Below are positions 44,816 through 54,282 of a stretch of 64,000 bases of DNA, in pieces; the first letter of the stretch is position 1; the number at the start of each line of letters is the position of its first letter. The translations under genes and the position numbers were made by a program. The stretch is from Halorussus salinus (GTDB lineage: Archaea > Halobacteriota > Halobacteria > Halobacteriales > Haladaptataceae): NCBI RefSeq assembly GCF_004765815.2, contig NZ_SBIS02000013.1, positions 1 to 64,000 of the forward strand, read 5' to 3'. The notes under the pieces were generated by a model. That model was not told the DNA's origin and ran no database searches. It saw only the letters and a program-made list of their open reading frames with translations.

Positions 44816-45979
44816 TTAACTGTGTGTTGATAGTTGAGTGGTTGTTTCCTGAATGCGCTTGTTAATCTCCTCAAGGGTCCGATCTTGTAATTCGCGCGTT
44901 GCTAGTCGTCCTTGGACGAGATCGAGGAGATTGAGTTCTCGTAGGAGGTCGCGGGCTTGTGTGCGGTCAAGGCCAAGCTCGTCTTGTACTTCGTATAATG
45001 TTTTTGCATTTCGGACCGCTGTTTGAATGTCATCTAGACTTAGATGTTTTGGAATTTCAACCTGCTGTTTAATAGCTTCTTCGTCAATCTCTATCTTTTC
45101 TTCGTTCGGGGACTGGGCGTCTTCAGCCTCGAGGAATGGCGTTTGCAGTTCAGACTGTTCCTGTGGTGATTCGGTCTGGCCCTGTTCGTCACTTCCCTGC
45201 TCTTGCTGTATCTGTTCGTCTGATTGGCTCTCGTCGTTTATTGACGGTGTCTGGCCGTCGCGTGACACCGCCTCTTCCATATCTGTGTCTATGGAGTTCT
45301 CCGTCTCTGGCTGTACGTCCTGGTGATTCTTGAGTGGAGATCCCTGTTTCTCAGTATTCGAGTTGTCTGTCTCAGAGATTGTTTTCCCCGGTTTCTTTTC
45401 TGCATCTTGAGCAATTCTTCCCTGTTCTGCTGCCGAGGAGGGTTTGTGAATATCATGCTTGATCATATAGCGCCGGACGGTCTGCCACGTCACCTCTACA
45501 TTGAGCGCATCCGTCATTTCCTTGAACGTATCGTGAACCTCGTAGACCTCCCGAAGTCGATCAGGGTCTCGATATGCCGGAAGAGAAGATTCGTGGTCCG
45601 TCTTGGCTTCACGCCCCTTAGCAACATCCCCATTCGTATCTTTTTCGCGCGGGCGTGGACGGGTATTTTCATCGGGTGACGTTTCTTCTTCGGAGGATGT
45701 TTCGGTAGTGTTCTGCGTGAGGGCAGTAAGCAGAAGTGTAACATCCAGATCCCCTTTGTCAGTAAGCGACACCGCTGATGGCTTAATTTCTATCTCTGGG
45801 TCAATTCTACTCGCATCAAACAGCGGAATTTCGAAGTTAACTTTGACAGAAACCTTCGACGTCGTTTGGACATCTTCTTCTACAGGCGTTACAGCAGTCA
45901 ACGTGTACCCTTTTTCCGTCGTTTGAAACACCTCTAATACGTCTGCGAGACCGTGAAATGCATCTCCAATCTCCGTCAT
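44816..45979 (-). CDS. Unknown two-domain protein with HTH (paralogue 1)
   Basis: A 387-residue protein taking the ATG at 45979, which aligns with the paralogue downstream of it in this listing; upstream ATGs reach 46078. The N-terminal 85 residues are an alpha/beta domain (MTEIGDAFHGLADVLEVFQT). Then comes an acidic linker, an HTH-like block at about 150-185 (DPDRLREVYEVHDTFKEMTD, TWQTVRRYMIKHDIH), a long Gln/Glu/Ser-rich linker, and a C-terminal helical part with a second HTH-like pattern (LYEVQDELGLDRTQARDLLR). I do not know the family. Probably DNA-binding. Confidence 0.6.
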   Translation of the reverse strand: MTEIGDAFHGLADVLEVFQTTEKGYTLTAVTPVEEDVQTTSKVSVKVNFEIPLFDASRIDPEIEIKPSAVSLTDKGDLDVTLLLTALTQNTTETSSEEETSPDENTRPRPREKDTNGDVAKGREAKTDHESSLPAYRDPDRLREVYEVHDTFKEMTDALNVEVTWQTVRRYMIKHDIHKPSSAAEQGRIAQDAEKKPGKTISETDNSNTEKQGSPLKNHQDVQPETENSIDTDMEEAVSRDGQTPSINDESQSDEQIQQEQGSDEQGQTESPQEQSELQTPFLEAEDAQSPNEEKIEIDEEAIKQQVEIPKHLSLDDIQTAVRNAKTLYEVQDELGLDRTQARDLLRELNLLDLVQGRLATRELQDRTLEEINKRIQETTTQLSTHS

Positions 45980-46275
45980 TTTTCCCTCCCCCACAGGGCT
46001 GTTCTGTACAGTTGCAGACACTCCCATATAAAGGAGTACGTCAGTTTGCCACTTGCGAGAGTCTATCGCTTCTTCCATGAACCATTTCTGCGCTCAATGG
46101 ATTCCTTGGCGATTCGCCGACCCCTGTATCGGTAACAGACCGTTTCTAACGAGTATTCCACGTTTCTTCTATAAAGACTACTGGCCACCTGAAAAACCAC
46201 CGGTCACCTACGGAGGAATCAAATAGCGGAAACCGTTAGAAGACGTCAAAGTATCTACAGGCGGTTGAGGCAAAG

Positions 46276-46301
46276 TACCGCGGGTCGGGTGACCCGTGGT
46301 A
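46276..46301 (-). terminator. Hairpin just after paralogue 2
   Basis: TACCGCGGGTC (46276-46286) and GACCCGTGGTA (46291-46301) form an 11-bp stem with one mismatch and loop GGGT, 19 bases beyond the stop of the minus-strand gene at 46320. It could end transcription, although no T-run follows, or be another IS-end relic. Confidence 0.4.
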
Positions 46302-46319
46302 TTTCACTGCAAGCGGACG

Positions 46320-47099
46320 TCAGCTTTTCTGCAGAGGTGGTGATTCGTCAGAGTTGTTGTCGTTCGGGATACGGGGGTCACGCTTTGTGGGGAGATTGTC
46401 TGGGTCGAGGTGAAGGAGGGTTTCCGCGGGTCGTGATCCGGTATTTGATGCTGGCTCGTGGATGCCGTATTTAATCATGTAGCGACGGACAGTTTGGGCG
46501 GAGACTTCGACGTCCAACGCATCCGTCATTTCCTTGAACGTTTCGTGTTCATCATACACGGCCTGTAGGCGATCTGGATCCTGATATGGTGGTAAATCGG
46601 TCGTCTCTGTTTCTGCAGTGACTTTCTCCGTGTCAGAATTTCCCGTATCCTCCTCCAAATCATCAGGTTGATTCCCGTTCTGGCAGCTTACAGCCTGCAA
46701 ATCTTGCTTTTCAGTACTCTCCGCCGGATGTTCGTCGTCCCCGTCGACTATCGCAGTCTTTTCACTTCCGGCCGCAGATTCGCCTTCCATTTCGGTCTGA
46801 ACAGCGGTTTCAGTCCTAGTAGAGTTTTCCTGCGGGACAGAAGCTTCCATCTCAACGTGAAGGCACCCATCCGACTGGATTTCGACCGCTGTCGGGGTGA
46901 GGTCGGCCTTGTCGAACTCTTCGTCGACGAATGGTACTTTCACGCCCATCTCAACGGAGATGGACTCCGTGTTAAGAAGATTCTCTTTAGCCGGGGTTGC
47001 AGTCGTCACAGCAAGATTTGTATTTCTCGTTTCAACTGCTTCGAGGAGGTCGGCAATATCGCGAAAGACTTGGCTGACGTCCTTTCCACCGGTTTTCAT
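46320..47099 (-). CDS. Unknown two-domain protein with HTH (paralogue 2)
   Basis: A 259-residue protein from the ATG at 47099; a longer frame reaches 47135. It shares with paralogue 1 the N-terminal domain (VSQVFRDIADLLEAVETRNT) and the HTH-like block (PPYQDPDRLQAVYDEHETFK, SAQTVRRYMIKYGIHEP). It lacks the long C-terminal extension. The linker is acidic and rich in Glu, Thr and Ser. The two genes are adjacent and on the same strand, a tandem duplication followed by divergence. Function unknown. Confidence 0.6.
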   Translation of the reverse strand: MKTGGKDVSQVFRDIADLLEAVETRNTNLAVTTATPAKENLLNTESISVEMGVKVPFVDEEFDKADLTPTAVEIQSDGCLHVEMEASVPQENSTRTETAVQTEMEGESAAGSEKTAIVDGDDEHPAESTEKQDLQAVSCQNGNQPDDLEEDTGNSDTEKVTAETETTDLPPYQDPDRLQAVYDEHETFKEMTDALDVEVSAQTVRRYMIKYGIHEPASNTGSRPAETLLHLDPDNLPTKRDPRIPNDNNSDESPPLQKS

Positions 47100-47200
47100 G
47101 TACTCACTCGGCAACGTCAACTTTGATAGGTGCAACTACTGAGGGCTTCCTCAAAGCTTGCCTTTTCACATAAATATGTATCGCTAATATCTCGTTCATT

Positions 47201-47243
47201 AGTGGCTGCCAGCACTCTATGCCTGAAGTCGTGGGCAGCCACT
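47201..47243. repeat. 10-bp perfect inverted repeat in divergent gap
   Basis: AGTGGCTGCC (47201-47210) and GGCAGCCACT (47234-47243) enclose GCCTGAAGTCGTGG, which itself resembles an IS-end loop. It lies between the minus-strand paralogue 2 and the plus-strand membrane gene, so it could be an operator or an IS relic. Confidence 0.45.
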
Positions 47244-47372
47244 TACGTTGGGGTTTCCGCCTTACAAAACTAATACTCGCAAATCAGGTAGATGGTTTTG
47301 CTCTCGTCAAAAGTGTCTCTCAGCGTTCCCAAATCGGTGGTTTGGTATAGGGGCTTCCCAAAGGAGTCGCGT

Positions 47373-47648
47373 ATGGCAACCCAGCGACGCATCCAGTTCA
47401 TTTACGGCCAGGCTGCGTGGCTGCTTACTGCGTTCTTCGCGCTGCTTCTGTTAGATGCATTCTCATTCGAGCTGCTTTTCGTCGTGTCCTTTATCGGCTT
47501 TCTCGCGATTACCCAACTCACGGCACAGTTCACTATCACGTCGGCCTGGCGCCGCCGCCTCAAATGGCCTATCCTTGTTGGTCTCCTCATCTTCATCGCA
47601 ATCGTCATCCGGCGGATCCTCGCCATCCTCCCACCGGGGGTGCTCTAA
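47373..47648 (+). CDS. Small two-helix membrane protein of the MoxR locus
   Basis: A 91-residue protein from the ATG at 47373, with two or three hydrophobic segments (WLLTAFFALLLLDAFSFELL, FVVSFIGFLAITQL, WPILVGLLIFIAIVI) and positively charged ends (MATQRRIQ, AWRRRLK). It starts the operon: the DUF4350 gene begins two bases after its stop. Unknown function, presumably part of the membrane complex of this locus. Confidence 0.65.
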   Translation: MATQRRIQFIYGQAAWLLTAFFALLLLDAFSFELLFVVSFIGFLAITQLTAQFTITSAWRRRLKWPILVGLLIFIAIVIRRILAILPPGVL

Positions 47649-47650
47649 CG

Positions 47651-48832
47651 ATGCGCGCACTATCGGAGTACTCATACCCAACCCTCTTCGTCGTCGCATT
47701 CGGCCTCATCGTCGGAGTGGGACTCCTCGTCACCGCCAGCACCTCAACTGCGTCGTTCGGAGCGTTCAATACGGCCTGGGATGGGACCGCGGACTTCCGT
47801 GGACTCGCTGACACAACCGGGACAGAAAGCCAGCTCGTTCAAAACACCTCCGAGTACACAACCCGACCTGCTGGAGAGACACTCGCAGTCATCCTCGCCC
47901 CAGACCAGCCCTATCAGCGCCAAGAAACACAGCACATACGCCAGTTCGTCCGGCAAGGAGGAACACTCGTCGTAGCCGACGAACGTGCAACACCCACAAA
48001 CGAATTATTAGCCGCCGTCGGTGCAGATGCACGCATTGATGGGACACCGCTTCGCGATGGCCGCTATCATTACCAGTCACCTGCAGCACCACAAATTCGG
48101 AATCTCTCAGACCATCCCCTGACGGCCAATGTGAGTACGCTCACGCTCAACCACGGATCTGCGGTCACGCCCAATACGGCAACGACGGTAGCTACCACCT
48201 CCGGCTACGCTTATCGCGACATCAACCAGAACCAACAACTTGACCAAGCTGAATCTGTCAGTCAGTACCCCGTTATCACAACCGAACAAGTCGGCGACGG
48301 ACAAGTAGTGGTCATTGGTGATGCTAGCCTCTTCATCAACACCATGCTGGAGCAGGGAGGGAATCGTCAGTTCGCACGCAACCTCCTTGCGACCCATCAG
48401 CAAGTTCTCTTCGATTATTCGCACACAGCGGCGCTACCACCCATTATGAAGATGGTGCTGTTCCTCCGTCAAACTCCGATTAGCCAGTTCCTCATCGGCG
48501 GCCTGGGCATCCTCGTATTTACGTTCCTGCGGACACATTCGAGATTACTCGCGGTTGTTAATCAGCGTCTTCGCAACCGCCATCCCAGCCTTGCCTCTCC
48601 TCACTCAACACGGATCAACGACGCCGACCGGGGGACTACAGACACATCCTCGCCTGTTGCGGATACAGCCCTTGTTACGCATCTTCGCACCCACTATCCG
48701 GACTGGGATGACGAACGCCTTCATCGAATTGTCGCTGCCCGCCGCCAACCACCTACGGACGCCAGTGCGTCAACTGTCCCTCCCGAAGCAGACGATAGCA
48801 ATGCAAATTCAGCTCTCGATACGAACACGTAG
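47651..48832 (+). CDS. DUF4350 domain membrane protein
   Basis: A 393-residue protein with an N-terminal anchor (YPTLFVVAFGLIVGVGLLV), an extracytoplasmic DUF4350-type domain (ETLAVILAPDQPYQRQETQH, VRQGGTLVVADE, GDGQVVVIGDASLF), a second membrane helix near residue 285 (FLIGGLGILVFTFLR) and a cytoplasmic tail. DUF4350 proteins accompany MoxR ATPases and DUF58 proteins. The ATG at 47651 follows the previous stop by two bases; longer upstream frames are shadows of that gene. Confidence 0.8.
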   Translation: MRALSEYSYPTLFVVAFGLIVGVGLLVTASTSTASFGAFNTAWDGTADFRGLADTTGTESQLVQNTSEYTTRPAGETLAVILAPDQPYQRQETQHIRQFVRQGGTLVVADERATPTNELLAAVGADARIDGTPLRDGRYHYQSPAAPQIRNLSDHPLTANVSTLTLNHGSAVTPNTATTVATTSGYAYRDINQNQQLDQAESVSQYPVITTEQVGDGQVVVIGDASLFINTMLEQGGNRQFARNLLATHQQVLFDYSHTAALPPIMKMVLFLRQTPISQFLIGGLGILVFTFLRTHSRLLAVVNQRLRNRHPSLASPHSTRINDADRGTTDTSSPVADTALVTHLRTHYPDWDDERLHRIVAARRQPPTDASASTVPPEADDSNANSALDTNT

Positions 48833-48950
48833 TGAGAGAAAGCCCATTCTTCCGGAGTGAGAGGCTGATGAGTAGCTTCTGTACACTACTGGTATCACGT
48901 CAATACATATCCCCGTACTTTATCCTTCTTGGGATAAATGGTCTCTCCCA

Positions 48951-49979
48951 ATGACGACGATGGACCCCGAGGCGATGTATGCGGCGCTCCAAGACGAAAT
49001 TGGGACGGTCTTACTCGGGAATGAAGATATCATCGAAAGCCTGACGGTTGCACTTCTGACTGAAGGCCATGTGTTACTTGAAGGCGTCCCTGGGACCGCT
49101 AAAACTACTATTGCGAATCTATTCGCCACTGCGACAAACCTCAATTCAACGCGAATCCAGATGACGCCCGACCTGTTGCCGTCTGACATTACTGGCACAC
49201 ACGTCTATCAAGAGCAAACCGGTGAATTCAACCTCCAACGTGGCCCGATCTTCACGAATCTCGCAGTCGCAGACGAGATTAACCGCGCGACGCCCAAGAC
49301 TCAGAGTGCACTCCTCGAAGCCATGCAGGAGGGCAACGTCACCATTGAGGGGGAAACGCTGTCACTTCCTGAAATCTTCATGGTGATCGCCACCCAAAAC
49401 CCGATTGAGATGGAGGGCACCCACGCGTTGCCGGAAGCCCAACGCGACCGTTTCTCGCTGAAACTAACCGTCGACCTTCCAGATGACGAGACAGAACGCA
49501 ACTTGATGGACCATTTCGATGGCCAACCAAATCTCGGTCCAAGCGATATCTCCGCAGTACTCACACCAGACGACATTCTAGACGCCCGTGACACCGTGAC
49601 AAACGTCCACCTCGATGGCTCGGTGAAAGATTACATCCAGGAACTTGTTTCGGCAACTCGAGCCCACCCGACGATTGCACACGGCTGTTCCCCGCGCGCG
49701 ACGTTGATGTTCATGCAGACCGTCAAGGCGCGAGCCGCCATTCACGGCCGCTCGTTTGTCACTCCAGACGACGTTAAGGCCCTGGCAACGCCGGTTCTGA
49801 CTCACCGACTCGTCCTCGATACAGAAGCAGAACTAAGTGACTACACACCATCGGAGATCGTCGACGATATTCTGGACACGGTGCCTGTGCCAAGCACAGA
49901 TACCGATTTGACGCCACCGGCACAACCAGTTTCAAGCGATGGCGGTTCCCCATCCAACCCTGACGACGAAACTGAGTAA
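48951..49979 (+). CDS. MoxR-family AAA+ ATPase
   Basis: A 342-residue AAA+ ATPase. Walker A GVPGTAKTT is at 44-52, Walker B VADEINRATPKTQ near 105, sensor 1 in MVIATQNP near 145, and sensor 2 in GCSPRATLMFMQ near 245. MoxR ATPases act as chaperones that activate or insert partner proteins, usually with a DUF58 (VWA-like) protein, coded here at 52.3-53.9 kb. It follows the DUF4350 gene by 118 bases and has its own promoter region. Confidence 0.92.
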   Translation: MTTMDPEAMYAALQDEIGTVLLGNEDIIESLTVALLTEGHVLLEGVPGTAKTTIANLFATATNLNSTRIQMTPDLLPSDITGTHVYQEQTGEFNLQRGPIFTNLAVADEINRATPKTQSALLEAMQEGNVTIEGETLSLPEIFMVIATQNPIEMEGTHALPEAQRDRFSLKLTVDLPDDETERNLMDHFDGQPNLGPSDISAVLTPDDILDARDTVTNVHLDGSVKDYIQELVSATRAHPTIAHGCSPRATLMFMQTVKARAAIHGRSFVTPDDVKALATPVLTHRLVLDTEAELSDYTPSEIVDDILDTVPVPSTDTDLTPPAQPVSSDGGSPSNPDDETE

Positions 49980-50202
49980 TACTCTTATTTAGGAGTTGGA
50001 ACGTTCCGGTCGAAGAAACACTGCCAGCGGTCTTGTGGGGACCCTTATATTCTTATAGAAAGATTACGAATTTAAATAGTTAAGGGCATGAATGTCTCAC
50101 GCTCATTGTTTACCTGACCTCGGTCTGATAGAAGGCCATGCTGAATACGGGCGGTATGCTGCAAGCCAAGGGCTATGTTCGATAGCGACGAATAAATAGA
50201 AC

Positions 50203-50583
50203 ATGTCAATGGCAATCGCTCATTTCGCGTTCGGAGCGGCGATGACGACGCTTCTCATTACGTTTCTCGTTCCGGCTGTCCGATATCCCCGAACGCTCCT
50301 GTTAGTCGGCGGTGGATGGGCGATGCTCCCCGACCTCCATTGGGTAAGCCCCATCTTCAACCAACAGCTTCGCACCCTCCACCAAACCTCAGTATGGATG
50401 GATCTCTTCTGGTTCCATCGGACACTAGACCAGGCCGATCCAAGTGACTCAAAGACAATAGCTGGAGGATTCCTCGCATTTCTCATTCTCACGACTGCAA
50501 TCGCGGAACGACGGAGCTATCGCACCCCCAAAGTAGTCAAGTCCACCTACGATTCCTTTCCAAATGACGAATCGACGAAGTGA
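50203..50583 (+). CDS. Small membrane protein
   Basis: A 126-residue protein with three hydrophobic segments (AIAHFAFGAAMTTLLITFLV, TLLLVGGGWAMLPDLHW, GGFLAFLILTTAIAE). HFAFGA near the start and LPDLHW echo the His/Asp pattern of YdjM-like membrane metal hydrolases, but the match is loose and the protein short. It lies between the MoxR gene and the convergent DUF58 operon. Function unknown. Confidence 0.6.
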   Translation: MSMAIAHFAFGAAMTTLLITFLVPAVRYPRTLLLVGGGWAMLPDLHWVSPIFNQQLRTLHQTSVWMDLFWFHRTLDQADPSDSKTIAGGFLAFLILTTAIAERRSYRTPKVVKSTYDSFPNDESTK

Positions 50584-50728
50584 CCCCGCCGATTGTATCT
50601 ACTAAGTGTATTCTTTGTACTCAGCTACCCCATTCTATACAGAGACACCATCGATGTTTTCCTTAACAGACTGAAACGCCAGCAGCAACCAAGCCATCAC
50701 CACGGCCGGTTCCTCGCACCATCATATT

Positions 50729-51772
50729 TCAGGAGTCTTCGCCTGCACTAGCCTCTGATTCAGAGGGCTGTTCGATTGCGCTCGAATCCCACGTACACGT
50801 CACTACGGCGTCAAACTCTGCCTCATCGGCTGTGACAGCGGCAAGCTCAACCGGCGTTTGAAGGCCAACAGCGAGACTCGTTGCAACGAACGATGGGACT
50901 GGATGGTCAACCCGCGTTACGGCCCCGAACGTACTCCCCTGGACACCTACTGTGACACGACCATCGTCGGCTTCAAGATCAACCACTGCCGTCTCGACAA
51001 GTTCAAACCCGGCCTCCAGAGCCTCCGTCAGTTGTTCCGTCAATTCACGCGGTGTCGAAGCTAACTCCTCGACCATTGACTGTCGAAACTCTTGAACAAG
51101 CGCGCTCCCAGTTGGTGGGAGTGAGACACCGCGTGTCTGCTCGTCCGTCTCGACAATAAAGACGGATGTCAACGCGTCTGGATCCGGCACGGTATAGTTC
51201 TGATGAAGCGGCACGAACAGCCGGGCCGCTATCCGCGTCGCCTCCGTCTCCGGTGGCGTTGGCACATATATCTGGGTGTCCTGTAACCCAAGGTCTGCGC
51301 TGATTTCCTGTTCAAGGCGAGCTAATGTGGCGTACGACCGCTCCCCGACAGACGCACTTGCTTCTTGCTGTGGCGTTACGTAGTAAATGAGAATCGCCAT
51401 GACGAAGCCAATGCCAGCAAGCCCGAGCAACGTCTGGCGGCCCGCCGGAAACATAAGCCCGCCGAGACCAGCGACGCCACTAAACAGACAGAGCGCAAGA
51501 GCCGCCCGCCGAAACCGTGATTGACGGGCGCGGACGTAATCTGTCCGCAACCGCCGATTCTCCTCCTGCAGCACCTCCATCTGCGCCAACACCGCCTCAA
51601 TATCAACCGACTGGCTGGACTGCCCGGAGGTTTCCTCACGTTCTGGTTCCGCCTCGGCGGTTGGGTCTAAGCGAAACTCGTATTCCCGATCTGTCTGTGA
51701 CGTCGTTGATTGGTCGGTCTCGTCCCTCGTATCCTCACCATCTACGGTCATAGTTGAATCGGAGTTACTCAT
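50729..51772 (-). CDS. Membrane protein with coiled coil, MoxR locus
   Basis: A 347-residue protein from the ATG at 51772. Order: acidic N-terminus, a coiled coil near residues 60-85 (DIEAVLAQMEVLQEENRRLR), two membrane helices at about 95-135 (ALALCLFSGVAGLGGLMF, LLGLAGIGFVMAILIYYV), then a roughly 200-residue soluble domain rich in beta strands (VGVQGSTFGAVTRVDHPVPS). It overlaps the gene before it by eight bases. I cannot name the family; it is specific to this kind of locus as far as I can tell. Confidence 0.65.
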   Translation of the reverse strand: MSNSDSTMTVDGEDTRDETDQSTTSQTDREYEFRLDPTAEAEPEREETSGQSSQSVDIEAVLAQMEVLQEENRRLRTDYVRARQSRFRRAALALCLFSGVAGLGGLMFPAGRQTLLGLAGIGFVMAILIYYVTPQQEASASVGERSYATLARLEQEISADLGLQDTQIYVPTPPETEATRIAARLFVPLHQNYTVPDPDALTSVFIVETDEQTRGVSLPPTGSALVQEFRQSMVEELASTPRELTEQLTEALEAGFELVETAVVDLEADDGRVTVGVQGSTFGAVTRVDHPVPSFVATSLAVGLQTPVELAAVTADEAEFDAVVTCTWDSSAIEQPSESEASAGEDS

Positions 51773-52307
51773 GTGTATTCGGTTTCTGCGCAGACTGTTG
51801 GGCATGCTGCCAGCGGTCGTAGGACTGTACAAGATAGACGAGCACGCCACCCACTACGAGGAGGCCGCTCGCGACTAGCCAAAGGGAGAAGTCGGTCGTG
51901 ACGCCCAACCAGCCGACGCCCAAGCCAACAACGACTGCTCCCGCAGTAAGCCAGATTGCAGCACGTCCTCGGGGCTGGCGCTGTGAGTAGGACTCGTCGG
52001 GTAAACTCAGCAAAAGACCGATTAATCCGAGTTCACCGAGCGCTAGCAATCCGAGGAGTAATGGCCGGCCAGTTAGCCCACTCTGCTGGAGTGGCGTTGC
52101 GATAATAAGTGCAAACTGCCCAAGGGCAAAGGTCTCTTCGGGGGCAAGTCGCCGCCAGCCAACCAGGAGAACGCCTCCAAGAATAAAGCCAGCTAGCCCT
52201 GCTAAGCCGACGGCGGCAAGTGTGACTATGCCGAGTCCACTCAGACCCAACCAGTGTGTGCGTTCTGGCAAGCCAGTTGAGAGGGGGTTGCGCATAGGGA
52301 GTGTCAC
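51765..52307 (-). CDS. Multi-pass membrane protein, MoxR locus
   Basis: A 180-residue protein with about six hydrophobic segments and few charges. The GTG at 52307 overlaps the DUF58 stop by four bases; an ATG at 52295 is an alternative. It ends in a cytoplasmic tail (YLVQSYDRWQHAQQSAQKP). It probably forms a membrane complex with its neighbours. Function unknown. Confidence 0.65.
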   Translation of the reverse strand: MTLPMRNPLSTGLPERTHWLGLSGLGIVTLAAVGLAGLAGFILGGVLLVGWRRLAPEETFALGQFALIIATPLQQSGLTGRPLLLGLLALGELGLIGLLLSLPDESYSQRQPRGRAAIWLTAGAVVVGLGVGWLGVTTDFSLWLVASGLLVVGGVLVYLVQSYDRWQHAQQSAQKPNTHE

Positions 52308-53863
52308 CTCGAGGTAATTGGCGTAGTTGCCGACGCTGTTTTTTGAAGGGTTGCGAGTCGGTCACCGGGTGCAACTTCGAATGCCGAAACTTGATCAAGC
52401 CCGGCGAGCTGTTGTCTGAATTGCTCAAACTCGGTGTATCGCTCGTATGCCGACTCCATATCAGTGAGGCCAGCCGGCTCGAACAGCACCGTCGGAGTCA
52501 GAAACACCAAGACCTGATCACTTTGCTGGCGCGCTACTTGGACCGTTTCTCGAACCTCTGCGCGATTTGTATCATCGGTCACTATCACAATCCGGTCCGG
52601 CCGGCGGTGTTCCGTATTCTCTCCGGTTGTCAGGAGCGTCCGCACAGTTTGATACAATGGTTTCGTTGCGATGCGTTGGACGTACGTCTGGGCCGCCGTA
52701 TAAAAGGGATGAAGTGACGCTGCGAACGCTGAATCCTCTCTTGCGAGCTCGTCTGCAGTCTGTTTCGCTATTCCGGGAGTAGTTGTTGAATGGTTGTCGC
52801 CCTGTGGGGTCGAATCTGGCACTCCCATCGATGCCGCACGCTGGTCAGCACGGTCTGCTCGCTGTTGGGCGGTTGGGTTTGAGTCCTCGGTCGGAGTGAC
52901 ATCATATATCGTGGTGCGGAGTGTCGCATATGTCTCCATAGTTGCCCGGATCGGCTGGCGGTTCGTCACGCCAGCATCACCGATTGTATGGAGTCCGATG
53001 CTATCGCCGTCGGTTTCGGCTTGGTCGACAACTGCGAGCGCGACTTGACGGGCATACTCAAGTTTTGTTTCGCCCGGAGTGCCAACCTGCATCGCTTCGC
53101 GGTGATCAAGGATGAGTGCGGTTCCGTATTCTGTATGTTTCTCGAACGTCCGGATGTACGGTTGGCTTGATCGGGCTGTGGCCTTCCAGTCGATTTGGCG
53201 GAGGGCGTCACCGGGCGTGTATTCACGGATGGAGTCCGGGTCGAGACCCATTCCTTCTTGGTTGGTTGGATGGTTGCCGATGATTGCCGTTGTCGGGTCG
53301 CCGCCAGCACCAATGTGGAGTGCCCGTGGCTGTGGCGGGACTACCGTTACCGACGGTGGCGTGACGGCTGGCTTCGTAACTGTTGTGCGGAACAGGCTTT
53401 GCGTGTCCGTGATAGTAACCGTTGGATTCTCGAACGTGACTCGGCCGGCGACTGGCCAGCGGACGGTAAACGCCGTGGCAGCCTCTTCGGGTTCACCATC
53501 ACGAGGGACAGCCTGAGTGAGTCGGCGCTGCTGATGAGTTGCTCCATCGCCTGTGGCACCAAGCGGGACACCCGCTTCGATGGTGACTGTCATTGAACAC
53601 CAATCTACGTCCGGAATGGTTGCGGTTAGTCCACACGTCAAGGGTTCCTCAACCATAATCCGGTCGCGCGCAACTGTTTGGGTCACACGCAACTCATCGG
53701 CAAGCTGGTGGGTGGACCATGCAAACAGGTACTGTTGTGCGAGAAGCCACGCGCCAAGCCCGGCCCCACCGACAAGGAGGAGGGGTTGGCTGAGAACGAC
53801 CGCGGCCATCAGGAGGAACCCGATGAGTCCAACGGCAGTCCAATAGCGACGCGTGACCTGCAT
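52304..53863 (-). CDS. DUF58 (VWA-like) membrane protein
   Basis: A 519-residue protein. The N-terminus has two membrane helices (AVGLIGFLLMAAVVL, LLVGGAGLGAWLLAQ), then an immunoglobulin-like part. The DUF58 core is at about residues 215-300: SIREYTPGDALRQIDWKATA, TFEKHTEYGTALILDHREAM, a VWA-like fold. A 100-residue polar insertion lies between 320 and 420. DUF58 proteins are the usual partners of MoxR ATPases. It leads the three-gene minus-strand operon. Confidence 0.88.
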   Translation of the reverse strand: MQVTRRYWTAVGLIGFLLMAAVVLSQPLLLVGGAGLGAWLLAQQYLFAWSTHQLADELRVTQTVARDRIMVEEPLTCGLTATIPDVDWCSMTVTIEAGVPLGATGDGATHQQRRLTQAVPRDGEPEEAATAFTVRWPVAGRVTFENPTVTITDTQSLFRTTVTKPAVTPPSVTVVPPQPRALHIGAGGDPTTAIIGNHPTNQEGMGLDPDSIREYTPGDALRQIDWKATARSSQPYIRTFEKHTEYGTALILDHREAMQVGTPGETKLEYARQVALAVVDQAETDGDSIGLHTIGDAGVTNRQPIRATMETYATLRTTIYDVTPTEDSNPTAQQRADRADQRAASMGVPDSTPQGDNHSTTTPGIAKQTADELAREDSAFAASLHPFYTAAQTYVQRIATKPLYQTVRTLLTTGENTEHRRPDRIVIVTDDTNRAEVRETVQVARQQSDQVLVFLTPTVLFEPAGLTDMESAYERYTEFEQFRQQLAGLDQVSAFEVAPGDRLATLQKTASATTPITSR

Positions 53864-53904
53864 GCGCGATACGAACTTCCGGCACCTAATTGAATGTACT
53901 GGTT

Positions 53905-54165
53905 GTGACCTCCTCCCCGTAGTAAACGACGGGGCTTCCCACGAGTTCGGTCTCGCCGATTTGGGAACTTATGTTTACACACCGACGGGGTGCTGGCGGG
54001 GCCACACCGCCGTTACTCCTATCCGGCAGTGGGGTCACGGTTCTGCCCTGCTGACTCGGAGTTATCTTAGTTGTTTTGTGTCGGTCAGCACCCAGTACGA
54101 CCACCGAACACGTAAATATTCCGTGCGGCGATTCACGCACGCCGTAAACGGCCGGATTCTCTCAC
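53905..54165 (-). mobile_element. Non-autonomous IS200/IS605-derived element (MITE/PATE-like)
   Basis: The right end on the low side is GTGACCTCCTCC with stem CCCCGT/ACGGGG (53915-53920 and 53929-53934). The left end has the stem GCCG/CGGC (54141-54144 and 54149-54152), followed by CGGATTCTCTC as at the left ends near 8761 and 43573. The roughly 260 bp between contain no frame. Both ends without a transposase make this a deletion derivative that would depend on TnpA elsewhere. Confidence 0.6.
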
Positions 54166-54282
54166 CTAATTAAGATAGATTTGGACAAACCCTATCTGGT
54201 ATTTGTTCGCTGGTTCTCATTGATGGACTGCACAGTCAATAAGAAAAACGTCTTTATGCTGGCTTGTCCGAGGTAGCGTATA

